This document shows positions 53,950 to 61,570 of a stretch of DNA of 64,000 nucleotides, one piece after another; within the stretch, counting starts at the first letter, position 1; each line of letters opens with the position of its first letter. The position numbers and the translations under genes are program-made. The stretch lies in assembly GCF_030347395.1 (NCBI RefSeq), contig NZ_CP128170.1, positions 806,001 through 870,000 on the forward strand, given 5' to 3'. Under the pieces are notes generated by a model. It searched no databases. It was not told where the DNA came from and saw nothing but the letters and a program-made list of their open reading frames with translations. The stretch is from Microbacterium sp. ET2 (GTDB lineage: Bacteria; Actinomycetota; Actinomycetes; Actinomycetales; Microbacteriaceae).

Positions 53950-53992
53950 GGCCAGTCTTGTCGCTCACCGGGTACTGAACCCTCGTCCGGGG
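53950..53992 (-). promoter_or_regulatory. Guanidine-III (ykkC-III) riboswitch
   Basis: The minus-strand RNA reads CCGGACGAGG, then a CAGT strand, TACCCGG, a purine-rich stretch ending GACAAG, and ACTGGC. These blocks match, in order, the guanidine-III aptamer (the Thermobifida fusca type, from memory). CAGT/ACTG form the hairpin (53974-53977 with 53953-53956), and the 5' CCGG (53987-53990) can form the pseudoknot with the inner CCGG (53968-53971). There is one extra base before GACAAG. The ribosome site of gdx begins a few bases after the aptamer, so control is probably translational. Confidence 0.88.
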
Positions 53993-54211
53993 ATCCGGTC
54001 GGGATCCGACCGCGATGCTACCGGTCGTACCTGGTCGCCGTCTGGGCAGCGGTCCGGATGTCACAACCGCCGGACCGGCGCAGAGAGAAAGAGGTAACCC
54101 GACCGGTTCCTGCCGACGCACCGGAGGAAACACCCCGTCCCTAGCGTCGGGTCATCGGCACCACCGCCACCGCCGGCACCGCCGGCGCCGCCGGACAGGG
54201 AAGGAACCGCC

Positions 54212-55111
54212 ATGACCTACGTACCGCCCGCCGAACTCGTCGGAAACGCCATCGACGCCGGCGCCTCGAAAGTGCTCCTTTCCACGCGTGACACTCTGGT
54301 GCGCGCGATCCTGGGAGGGGCAGTGCTCTCCATCGCGGCCGCGTTCGCCGTGACCGTGTCGGTGACCACCGGAGTCCCTCTTCTGGGCGCGGTGCTGTTC
54401 CCGGTCGGCTTCATCGTGCTCTACCTCCTCGGGTTCGACCTGCTCACCGGGGTCTTCGTGCTCGCACCCCTGGCCTGGCTGGACAAGCGCCCCGGAGTCA
54501 CCCTCGGAGGCGTCCTGCGCAACTGGGGCCTGGTGTTCCTCGGCAACTTCATCGGCGCCTTCACCGTCGCGGTGCTGATGGCCGTGGTGGTCACCTTCGG
54601 CTTCTCCGAAGCTCCCAATGCGGTGGGCGAAGCCATCGGCCACATCGGGGAGGGGCGCACCGTGGGCTACGCCGAGCAGGGGGCAGCCGGCATGCTGACC
54701 CTGTTCGTGCGCGGCGTGCTGTGCAACTGGATGGTCGCCACCGGGGTCATCCTCGCCATGATCTCCAAGGACGTCATCGGCAAGGTCGTGGCGATGTGGA
54801 TGCCGATCATGCTCTTTTTCTTCATGGGATTCGAGCACTCGATCGTCAACATGTTCCTCTTCCCCTCAGGGCTGCTCCTGGGCGGTGACTTCACGCTCGT
54901 CGACTACCTGATCTGGAACGAGATCCCCACCGTGCTGGGCAACCTGGTGGGGGGACTGGCGTTCGTGGGCATCCCGCTCTACCTCACCTACGGACGTCAG
55001 CGCGCTCCGCGGGCTCGTCGTCCCCGCCGCAACACCGACGGCGTCCTCCGTCCCGCGAGAGCAGCCTCGGCGGAAGCCGAGCGGGACCTTCGCTCCTCGG
55101 CCACGGTCTGA
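54212..55111 (+). CDS. Formate/nitrite transporter family channel (NirC-like)
   Basis: This 299-residue FNT-family protein has six membrane helices. Visible motifs are the N-terminal EAG-like AIDAGASKVLL, VFVLAPLAWLDKRPGVTLGGVLRNWGLVFLGNFIGA with the helix-break region, and RGVLCNWMVATGV and FMGFEHSIVNMF with the central His. A basic cytoplasmic tail of about 45 residues follows. The ATG at 54212 has GGAAGGAA seven bases upstream. Next to nirB it should import or export nitrite. The 5' region holds an ACCGCC-type low-complexity run at 54158-54195. Confidence 0.92.
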   Translation: MTYVPPAELVGNAIDAGASKVLLSTRDTLVRAILGGAVLSIAAAFAVTVSVTTGVPLLGAVLFPVGFIVLYLLGFDLLTGVFVLAPLAWLDKRPGVTLGGVLRNWGLVFLGNFIGAFTVAVLMAVVVTFGFSEAPNAVGEAIGHIGEGRTVGYAEQGAAGMLTLFVRGVLCNWMVATGVILAMISKDVIGKVVAMWMPIMLFFFMGFEHSIVNMFLFPSGLLLGGDFTLVDYLIWNEIPTVLGNLVGGLAFVGIPLYLTYGRQRAPRARRPRRNTDGVLRPARAASAEAERDLRSSATV

Positions 55112-55125
55112 GAGGAGGACGACCG

Positions 55126-57777
55126 ATGGTCCGAGACGTCAAGAGCCCGAAACACGCCACTGACGTGCCGGCAACACCGTCGCCGTACGGTGCCGACATG
55201 AGCTCCGCCGGCACCACTGGGTCGCATCTCGTGGTGGTCGGAGCAGGCATGGTCGCCCACCGGTTCGTCGAGAGCCTCCTCGCCCGCACGGGAGAGGAGT
55301 GGCGCCTCACCGTCGTGGGAGAGGAGCAGCACCACCCGTACGATCGGGTCGCCCTCACTTCCTTCTTCTCCGGGGCGTCGGCCGAAGACCTGGCACTGGA
55401 CCGGTCGGTCCTGACCGATCCCCGGGTCGATCTGCGGCTGGGCGTGCGGGTCACCCGGATCGACCGGCAGGAACAGCGGGTCCGCCTGAGCGACGGGAGC
55501 GTTCTCGGTTACGACCGGCTCGTGCTCGCGACCGGCTCCTACGCCGCGCGCCCGGTCGTCGACGGCTTCGACTCCGCCGGGTGCTTCGTCTACCGCACTC
55601 TCGACGACGTGGCAGACCTGCGGGCGTTCGCCTCGTCCCGCGCCGCCGAGGTGGGCCGGCCCGTGACGGGGACGGTGATCGGAGGTGGCCTGCTCGGTCT
55701 GGAGGCGGCCGGCGCGCTGCAGGGAATGGGCGTCGAGTGCACCGTCGTGCAGGCGTCGGATCGGCTGATGTCGGCGCAGCTCGACCGGCCGGCCGGCGAC
55801 GCCCTCCGCCGCCTCATCGAGGCGCGTGGCATCCGCGTCCGGACGAGCTCGGTGACAACCCGGCTGGACGCCGACCGTCGCGGTCGGGTGCTGGGACTGG
55901 AGTTCCGCGAGGGCGACTACCAGCAGACCGACGTCGTGGTGTTCACCGTCGGGGTCCGCCCGCGCGACGAGCTCGCTCGGGATGCCGGCCTGGCGGTGCA
56001 TCCGCGAGGCGGCGTGGTGGTGGACGAGGGGTGCGGCACGTCCGATCCGCGAATACTCGCGATCGGCGAGGTGGCGAACTTCGACGGGATGTCCGTCGGA
56101 CTCGTCGCGCCCGGGTACGCCATGGCCGAGGTCGCGGCGACGCGCCTCCTCGGCGGGGCGGCCGATTTTCCCGGCTACGACCTGTCCACCAAGCTCAAGC
56201 TCTCGGGGGTGGACGTCGCGAGTTTCGGCGACGCGTTCGCCGAGACGCCCGGCGCGCTCGACGTCGTGTACGCCGATCCGGTCGCCGGCGTCTACAAGAA
56301 GCTGGTGCTCTCCGATGACGCCCGAACCCTCCTGGGCGGCATCCTGGTGGGCGACGCCTCCGCCTACGGCTCACTCCGCCCCCTCGTGGGCGGACCACTG
56401 GGCGGCGACCCCTCCGCGTACCTGGTGCCGGAGGGCTCTTCGTCCGCGCCCTCGGGCGACCTCCCCGATGCCGCGACGGTGTGCTCCTGCAACAGCGTGA
56501 CCGCCGGGGCCATCCGATCCGCGGTGCATGACGAGGGGTGCGCCGACATCGCTGCCGTCAAGGCGTGCACGCGCGCGGGGGCGGCCTGCGGCTCGTGCGT
56601 CCCGCTGATCAAGAAGCTCGTCGGCGCCGAGCTCGCACGGGCCGGTGCGACGATCAGCAGCGCACTGTGCGAGCACATCGGGATGTCGCGGCGCCAGCTG
56701 TTCGACGCCGTGCGGGTGTCGGGTTCGACCACCTTCAGCGCCATCATGGCGCGCTTCGGCACCGGACGGGGATGCGACATCTGCAAGCCGGTGATCGCCA
56801 GCATCCTCTCCACTCTCACGCACGCCCATGTGCTCGACGGCGAGAACGCCGCACTCCAGGACACCAACGACCACGTGATGGCGAACCTGCAGAAGGACGG
56901 CAGCTACTCGGTCGTGCCACGGATCCCGGGAGGTGAGATCACTCCCGAAGGACTCGTGGTGATCGGGGAGGTCGCCCGCGACTTCGGTCTCTACACGAAG
57001 ATCACTGGGGGCCAGCGCATCGACATGTTCGGGGCGCGCCTGGAGCAGTTGCCGCAGATCTGGAAGCGGCTGGTCGATGCCGGATTCGAGTCGGGGCACG
57101 CCTACGGCAAGTCCCTGCGGACGGTGAAGTCGTGCGTGGGTTCCACGTGGTGCCGATACGGGGTGCAGGACTCCGTCGGGATGGCCGTCGCGCTCGAGCT
57201 GCGCTATCGCGGGCTGCGCTCTCCGCACAAGCTGAAGATGGGAGTGTCGGGGTGCGCCCGCGAGTGCGCCGAAGCGAGAGGAAAGGACGTCGGCGTCATC
57301 GCCACCGAGGCCGGGTGGAACCTGTACGTCGGCGGGAACGGCGGCTTCACTCCGCGGCACGCGGTCCTGCTCGCCGAGGGCCTGAGCGATGACGAGCTGC
57401 TGACCGCGATCGACCGCTTCGTCATGTACTACATCTTCACCGCCGACCGGTTGCAGCGGACCGCGCCGTGGCTGGAAGATCTCGACGGCGGCGTGGAGGA
57501 GCTCCGATCGGTGATCTTCGACGACCGCTTGGGGATCTGCGGAGACCTCGACGCCGCCATGGCGCGGCACATCGAGGCCTACGAGGACGAGTGGAAGGCG
57601 ACGCTCGAGGACCCGGAGAAGCTCCATCGCTTCGCGTCGTTCGTGAACGCCCCGACGACGCCCGACCCCTCCCTGGCGTATGTCTCGGAGCGGGGACAGC
57701 CGAGGCCCGCGACCTCCGCCGAGCGCTCCGACGGCGCCGTCGTCATCGCCGGAACCACGTTGGAGGTGCGGCGATGA
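55126..57777 (+). CDS. nirB: Assimilatory nitrite reductase [NAD(P)H] large subunit
   Basis: This is an 883-residue protein. An N-terminal FAD/NAD oxidoreductase spans about 25-430 (LVVVGAGMVAHRFVE, TVIGGGLLGLEAAGALQGMG). Two BFD-type [2Fe-2S] segments follow (VCSCNSVTAGAIRSAV with CTRAGAACGSC, then a second with GRGCDICKP). The last third is the sulfite/nitrite reductase domain, with siroheme-[4Fe-4S] cysteines in SCVGSTWCRYG and GVSGCARECAEARG. It reduces nitrite to ammonium with NirD. A roughly 25-residue N-terminal extension precedes the FAD domain. The ATG at 55126 has GAGGAGG upstream. It overlaps nirD. Confidence 0.96.
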   Translation: MVRDVKSPKHATDVPATPSPYGADMSSAGTTGSHLVVVGAGMVAHRFVESLLARTGEEWRLTVVGEEQHHPYDRVALTSFFSGASAEDLALDRSVLTDPRVDLRLGVRVTRIDRQEQRVRLSDGSVLGYDRLVLATGSYAARPVVDGFDSAGCFVYRTLDDVADLRAFASSRAAEVGRPVTGTVIGGGLLGLEAAGALQGMGVECTVVQASDRLMSAQLDRPAGDALRRLIEARGIRVRTSSVTTRLDADRRGRVLGLEFREGDYQQTDVVVFTVGVRPRDELARDAGLAVHPRGGVVVDEGCGTSDPRILAIGEVANFDGMSVGLVAPGYAMAEVAATRLLGGAADFPGYDLSTKLKLSGVDVASFGDAFAETPGALDVVYADPVAGVYKKLVLSDDARTLLGGILVGDASAYGSLRPLVGGPLGGDPSAYLVPEGSSSAPSGDLPDAATVCSCNSVTAGAIRSAVHDEGCADIAAVKACTRAGAACGSCVPLIKKLVGAELARAGATISSALCEHIGMSRRQLFDAVRVSGSTTFSAIMARFGTGRGCDICKPVIASILSTLTHAHVLDGENAALQDTNDHVMANLQKDGSYSVVPRIPGGEITPEGLVVIGEVARDFGLYTKITGGQRIDMFGARLEQLPQIWKRLVDAGFESGHAYGKSLRTVKSCVGSTWCRYGVQDSVGMAVALELRYRGLRSPHKLKMGVSGCARECAEARGKDVGVIATEAGWNLYVGGNGGFTPRHAVLLAEGLSDDELLTAIDRFVMYYIFTADRLQRTAPWLEDLDGGVEELRSVIFDDRLGICGDLDAAMARHIEAYEDEWKATLEDPEKLHRFASFVNAPTTPDPSLAYVSERGQPRPATSAERSDGAVVIAGTTLEVRR

Positions 57778-58169
57778 GTCTCGCAGCCGTTCGCAGAGAC
57801 GCCGTCGGCATCCCCAGCGCGGCGCCCGAGGGCTGGGTGCGCGTGTGCGCTCTGAGCGACCTCGCCGTCGAACGAGGGTCGGCGTGCCTCCTCGACGACA
57901 CCCAGATCGCCCTCTTCCGGCTGCACACCGGGCGGGTGCATGCGGTGGCCAATCACGACCCGTACAGCGGTGCGCAGGTCATCAGCCGTGGCATCGTCGG
58001 CACGCGCGACGGCATTCCGACGGTCGCGTCGCCCATGTACAAGCAGGTCTTCGACCTTCGGACAGGTGTCTGCCTGGACACTCAGGGACGCGAAGCCGCC
58101 GGGCTGCAGGTGTTCCCGGCATCCGTTCTCGGGGGCGATGTCTGGATCCGGTGGGGGGATGAGAGATGA
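57774..58169 (+). CDS. nirD: Nitrite reductase small subunit
   Basis: This 131-residue Rieske-fold protein is of the NirD type, lacking the iron-binding Cys/His pairs of true Rieske proteins: the segments read LHTGRVHAVANHDPYSG and SPMYKQVFDLRTGVCLD. The ATG at 57774 overlaps the nirB stop as ATGA with GGAGGT upstream. It completes the NAD(P)H nitrite reductase with NirB and is itself coupled to the siroheme synthase gene. Confidence 0.94.
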   Translation: MSLAAVRRDAVGIPSAAPEGWVRVCALSDLAVERGSACLLDDTQIALFRLHTGRVHAVANHDPYSGAQVISRGIVGTRDGIPTVASPMYKQVFDLRTGVCLDTQGREAAGLQVFPASVLGGDVWIRWGDER

Positions 58170-59401
58170 CCGCACTGATCGGACTGTCGTTGCACGGGCG
58201 AGCCGTGCTCTTCGTGGGCGGCGGTGCCGTCGCCGCACGCCGTCTTCCGCGGTTCGTCCGCGAGGGTGCACGGGTCAGCGTGGTGGCTCCGAAGCTGTCC
58301 CCGCAGGTGCGGGCGCGTGTGGACGCCGGCGAGATCCGGTGGCTCGCCCGAGGGGTCGAGGAGGAGGATGTCCACGACGTCTGGCTCGTGCACACGGCGA
58401 CCGGGGACGCCCGGGTCGACGCGGCAGTGGCCCGCTGGTGCGATGCGCGCAGGACATTCTGCGTCAACGCGTCCGATGGAGCGCATGGGAGTGCACGGCT
58501 CGCCGCCGAGGCCCGGTCGGGCGACGTCGTCGTCGGCGTGGCATCCGACAGCGGCGTCGACCCCCGTCGCGCAGCGCGAGTGCGCGACGGCATCGCTGCT
58601 CGGCTCCGCGACGGCGCGTACCCGGTGCGGTCCCGCCGGCGCCGCCTCGGCGGCGGGCGCGTCGACCTCGTCGGCGGGGGCCCCGGACCCCTCGATCTCC
58701 TCACGGTGCGGGCGCGACGGCTCCTGGCGGAAGCGGACGTGATCGTGGCCGACCGGCTGGGCCCGGTCGATCTCGCTGGTGAGGTCGACCCTGATGTCGA
58801 GATCATCGACGTCGGCAAGCGGCCGGGCCATCACCCGGTGCCGCAAGAGGAGATCAACGACCTTCTCGTGCGGCTCGCGCGAGAGGGCAAGCGGGTCGTC
58901 CGGCTCAAGGGCGGCGACCCCTTCGTCTACGGCCGGGGCGGCGAGGAGGTCGCCGCGTGTCTGGCCGCCGGCGTGCCCGTCGACGTCGTGCCGGGTCTCA
59001 CCAGCATCGTCTCCGTCCCGCAGGCAGCCGGCATTCCCGTCACGCATCGCGGGGTCTCGGCGGGCGTGCACGTCGTCAACGGGCAGGGCGAGATCTCGCC
59101 GACCACCCTGGCCGCGCTGGGCGACCCGGCGATGACGACCGTGGTCCTCATGGGCGTCGCCGCACTTCCCCGCCTGGTCGCCGCCGCGGCGGCGGCGGGA
59201 GTCCCCCGCTCCCGACCGGTGGCCATCGTCGAGAGAGGTCACACCCCGCAGCAGCGCACGACGTGGACGAACCTCGGAGATGCTCTCGCCGACGCCGCGT
59301 CGGCGGGTGTCGAGAACCCCGCGGTGATCGTCGTCGGCGATGTCGCACGGGCAGGGCTGCTGCTGCCCCGGCCTCAGTTGGCGGGTGATGCGTCGAGGTG
59401 A
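58166..59401 (+). CDS. cysG: Siroheme synthase: precorrin-2 dehydrogenase fused to uroporphyrinogen-III methyltransferase
   Basis: This 411-residue protein joins an N-terminal NAD-binding precorrin-2 dehydrogenase (LSLHGRAVLFVGGGAVAARRL, about 1-115) to a C-terminal SUMT methyltransferase (about 160-400; VDLVGGGPGPLDLLTVRARRLL, VRLKGGDPFVYGRGGEEV, VVPGLTSIVSVPQAAGIPVTHRG). It is shorter than E. coli CysG (457); the central dimerisation region involved in ferrochelation is reduced. A separate sirohydrochlorin chelatase is encoded at 60541, which would take over iron insertion. It overlaps nirD by ATGA and hemD by GTGA. Confidence 0.93.
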   Translation: MTALIGLSLHGRAVLFVGGGAVAARRLPRFVREGARVSVVAPKLSPQVRARVDAGEIRWLARGVEEEDVHDVWLVHTATGDARVDAAVARWCDARRTFCVNASDGAHGSARLAAEARSGDVVVGVASDSGVDPRRAARVRDGIAARLRDGAYPVRSRRRRLGGGRVDLVGGGPGPLDLLTVRARRLLAEADVIVADRLGPVDLAGEVDPDVEIIDVGKRPGHHPVPQEEINDLLVRLAREGKRVVRLKGGDPFVYGRGGEEVAACLAAGVPVDVVPGLTSIVSVPQAAGIPVTHRGVSAGVHVVNGQGEISPTTLAALGDPAMTTVVLMGVAALPRLVAAAAAAGVPRSRPVAIVERGHTPQQRTTWTNLGDALADAASAGVENPAVIVVGDVARAGLLLPRPQLAGDASR

Positions 59402-60544
59402 CGTCCCCCGCACACCCTGCCCTCTCCGCCGCCCTGGCCGGCTGCACAATCGTGATCGCCGTGGACCGACGCTCGGCCGAGCTCACCGCTGCGCTCGAGC
59501 GTCACGGGGCGGAGGTACGCCAGGCCGCGCCGCTGACGATCGTGCCGCACATCGACGATGAGGCGCTGATCGACGCGACTCGGGCGCTCATCGCCGGCCC
59601 CCCGGACGTGGTGGTCGCGACCACCGGAGTAGGGTTCCGCGGCTGGATGGAAGCGGCGGAGGAGGCCGGGCTGAGTGCTTCCCTGCACGACGCGCTCGCC
59701 GGGGCCCAGATCGTCGCCCGGGGCCCCAAGGCCCGGGGCGCCATCCAGCAGGCCGGCCTCACCGCGGACTGGGTGGCCGAGTCGGAGACCTCGGCAGAGC
59801 TCGGAGAGTTCCTCCTCGCCGAAGGCGTGTCCGGCCGCAGGATCGCCGTGCAGCACCATGGCTCCGGCGCCGACGGCCTCGACGAGCTCTTCGCGGAGGC
59901 GGGGGCCGAGGTCGTCAGTCTCACCGTGTACCGGTGGGGGCCCCCGCCCGACCCGGCGGTGGTCACCCGCTCGGTCACCGCGAGCGCACGCGCCCAGGTC
60001 GATGCGGTCCTGTTCACCTCGGCCCCCGGGGCGGCGGAGTGGCTGGCGGCGGCGCGGCGCGAGACCGCGCTGGCCGACATCGTGCGGCTGTCCGATTCCG
60101 GTGAGCCTCGTCGTCGCCGCCGTCGGGCCGGTCACGGCGGCCCCGCTCCTCGACGCGGGCATCCGGCCCCTCATCGCCGAGCGCGGTCGGCTCGGCTCGC
60201 TGGTGCGTGCCGTCGTCACGCACTTCGGCGGCGGTCGCGCTCCCTCCGTGAGCACCTCGGTCGGAGTGCTGGAGATCCGCAGCGGCGGAGCGGTCCTGGA
60301 CGGCCGGTTCACGCCTCTCTCACCGACGGGAGTGGCCCTGCTGCGACGGCTGTTCGCCGCCCGGGGCGGGGTTGTCTCCCGCACCGAACTGCAAGCGGCA
60401 CTGCCCCGCTCCGGCGAGAGCACCCACGCGGTCGATGTCGCTGTCGGGCGGATCCGGGAGGCGCTCGGCTCGCCCGACCTCATTCGCACCGTCATCAAGC
60501 GCGGCTACCGACTGGACGCCCACGACACAGGAGATCATGCATGA
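59398..60544 (+). CDS. hemD: Uroporphyrinogen-III synthase with C-terminal winged-helix domain, apparent frameshift
   Basis: From the GTG at 59398 the HemD domain reads normally (TIVIAVDRRSAELTAALERH, VVATTGVGFRGWMEAA, VLFTSAPGAAEWL) to about codon 235 (RLSDSGE). The continuation, AAVGPVTAAPLLDAGIRPL and an OmpR-like winged helix (LSPTGVALLRRLFAARGGVVSRTEL, VDVAVGRIREALGSPDLIRTVIKRGYRL), is found one base out of frame up to 60544. Joined near 60100-60106, the product would be about 381 residues, the size of actinobacterial HemD-regulator fusions. The uninterrupted frame instead gives an Arg-rich shadow. It is either a sequencing error, a real mutation or recoding. It overlaps cysG and sirB by four bases each. 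Confidence 0.82.
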
Positions 60545-61242
60545 CGCCGACCCTCATCGCCTGCTCGCACGGCACCGATTCCCCGGCAGGACGCGCGGCG
60601 ATCCGGAGCATCGTCGACGACCTGCGCGGACTGCTCCCCCATGTCGACGTCCACGAGGCCTTCGTCGACGTGCAGGAGCCGGCTCTGCCCGATGTCCTGG
60701 AGCGGTCGACCCGTGCCGGCGCGGCGATCGTGGTGCCGCTCCTCCTGTCCACGGGCTACCACACGAAGGTCGACATCGCACACGCCGTCGCGGCGCATCC
60801 GCAAGCCGCGGCCGCGGCGCACGCGCTCGGACCGCATCGGCTTCTGACGGACATCCTCGAGGATCGGCTGGCCGCTGTGGGATTACGGGATGACGATGCC
60901 ATCGTCCTGGCCGCGGCCGGGTCGAGCGACCCCGCGGCCGCCGTCGATGTCGACGTCACCGTCCGTCGGCTCGCGGAGCGCCTGGGGCGTCCTGTCACGA
61001 CGGGCGTCGCCTCGGGCGCGGGTCCCCGCATCGGATCGGTCGTCGCCGCCGCGCGCGCGGCCGGGGCCGGTCGGGTCGTGGTCGCAAGCTACGTGCTGGC
61101 GACCGGCTATTTCGCCGGCGTCATCGCCCGCGCGGGCGGTGACGTCGAGACGGCGCCGCTTGCTCCCGATGAGCGCCTGGCTGTCATCGCCGCCGACCGC
61201 TACCGGAACGTGCTCGGTACGCGCGCGGCGTCAGCGGCGTGA
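60541..61242 (+). CDS. sirB: Sirohydrochlorin chelatase (CbiX/SirB type)
   Basis: This is a 233-residue two-half chelatase. The N-terminal half has PTLIACSHGTDSPAGRAAI with the metal-binding His and IVVPLLLSTGYHTKVDI with the second His. The C-terminal half repeats the fold with IVLAAAGSSDPAA and VVVASYVLATGYFAGVI, without the histidines. It inserts iron into sirohydrochlorin to give siroheme, the cofactor of NirB. The ATG at 60541 overlaps the stop of the shifted hemD frame as ATGA, which supports that frame as the true 3' end of hemD. Confidence 0.93.
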   Translation: MTPTLIACSHGTDSPAGRAAIRSIVDDLRGLLPHVDVHEAFVDVQEPALPDVLERSTRAGAAIVVPLLLSTGYHTKVDIAHAVAAHPQAAAAAHALGPHRLLTDILEDRLAAVGLRDDDAIVLAAAGSSDPAAAVDVDVTVRRLAERLGRPVTTGVASGAGPRIGSVVAAARAAGAGRVVVASYVLATGYFAGVIARAGGDVETAPLAPDERLAVIAADRYRNVLGTRAASAA

Positions 61243-61326
61243 GGTTCCCTCACTCACGTCGGAGGTCATGCGCAAACCCTCGACGTCTCGGTGTGCTCGA
61301 CCTCGATGCCGGAGCGGGTCCTTCGG

Positions 61327-61400
61327 TAGCAGGAGCGGGGCTTGAACCCGCGACCTCACGATTATGAGTCGTGCGCTCTCACCAACTGAGCTACCCTGCC
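61327..61400 (-). tRNA. tRNA-Met (CAT)
   Basis: The 74-nt cloverleaf begins GGCAGGG. The D arm contains AGTTGGTGAGAGC, the anticodon stem CACGA/TCGTG holds loop CTCATAA with anticodon CAT, and the T arm is GCGGG-TTCAAGC-CCCGC. The discriminator is A. CCA is not encoded. A paired first position (G-T) and the general sequence suit the elongator type rather than the initiator. Confidence 0.95.
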
Positions 61401-61434
61401 GCGATACACCGGCAGCAAGATGCCGGATGCTGCG

Positions 61435-61506
61435 AGCCCCGAGTCAGGATTGAACTGACGACCCCTTCCTTACCATGGAAGTGCTCTGCCACTGAGCTAT
61501 CGGGGC
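61435..61506 (-). tRNA. tRNA-Thr (GGT)
   Basis: The 72-nt cloverleaf has acceptor GCCCCGA/TCGGGGC and D arm GCTC-AGTGGCA-GAGC. The anticodon stem CTTCC/GGAAG has loop ATGGTAA with anticodon GGT, and the T arm is GTCAG-TTCAATC-CTGAC. The discriminator is T and CCA is not encoded. It lies 34 bases upstream of tRNA-Met in the same direction. A TATTCT box at 61534-61539 is a plausible common promoter. Confidence 0.95.
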
Positions 61507-61570
61507 GTGCTGCCCTGCGCGGGCAACTCAACGAGAATACCAGAGCCGAGGCTCCCCGTTGAATCGGCGG

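Noticed and set aside
54060..54131. GlnR-type nitrogen-control boxes (GTCAC, GTAAC, GAAAC) upstream of the nitrite genes
   Set aside because: The half-sites are present but not with the expected six-base spacing, so no GlnR operator is claimed.
54158..54195. ACCGCC/GCCGGC run as a CRISPR or tandem repeat array
   Set aside because: It is short imperfect triplet-like low complexity without spacers.
59398..61242. Single 614-residue HemD-SirB fusion
   Set aside because: The middle third is an Arg-rich out-of-frame translation. The real HemD C-terminal domain is in the next frame, and sirB has its own ATGA-coupled start.
61239..61253. GTGAGG-TTC-CCTCAC hairpin at the sirB stop as a terminator
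   Set aside because: It has only six pairs and a three-base loop, and is too weak to list as a feature.
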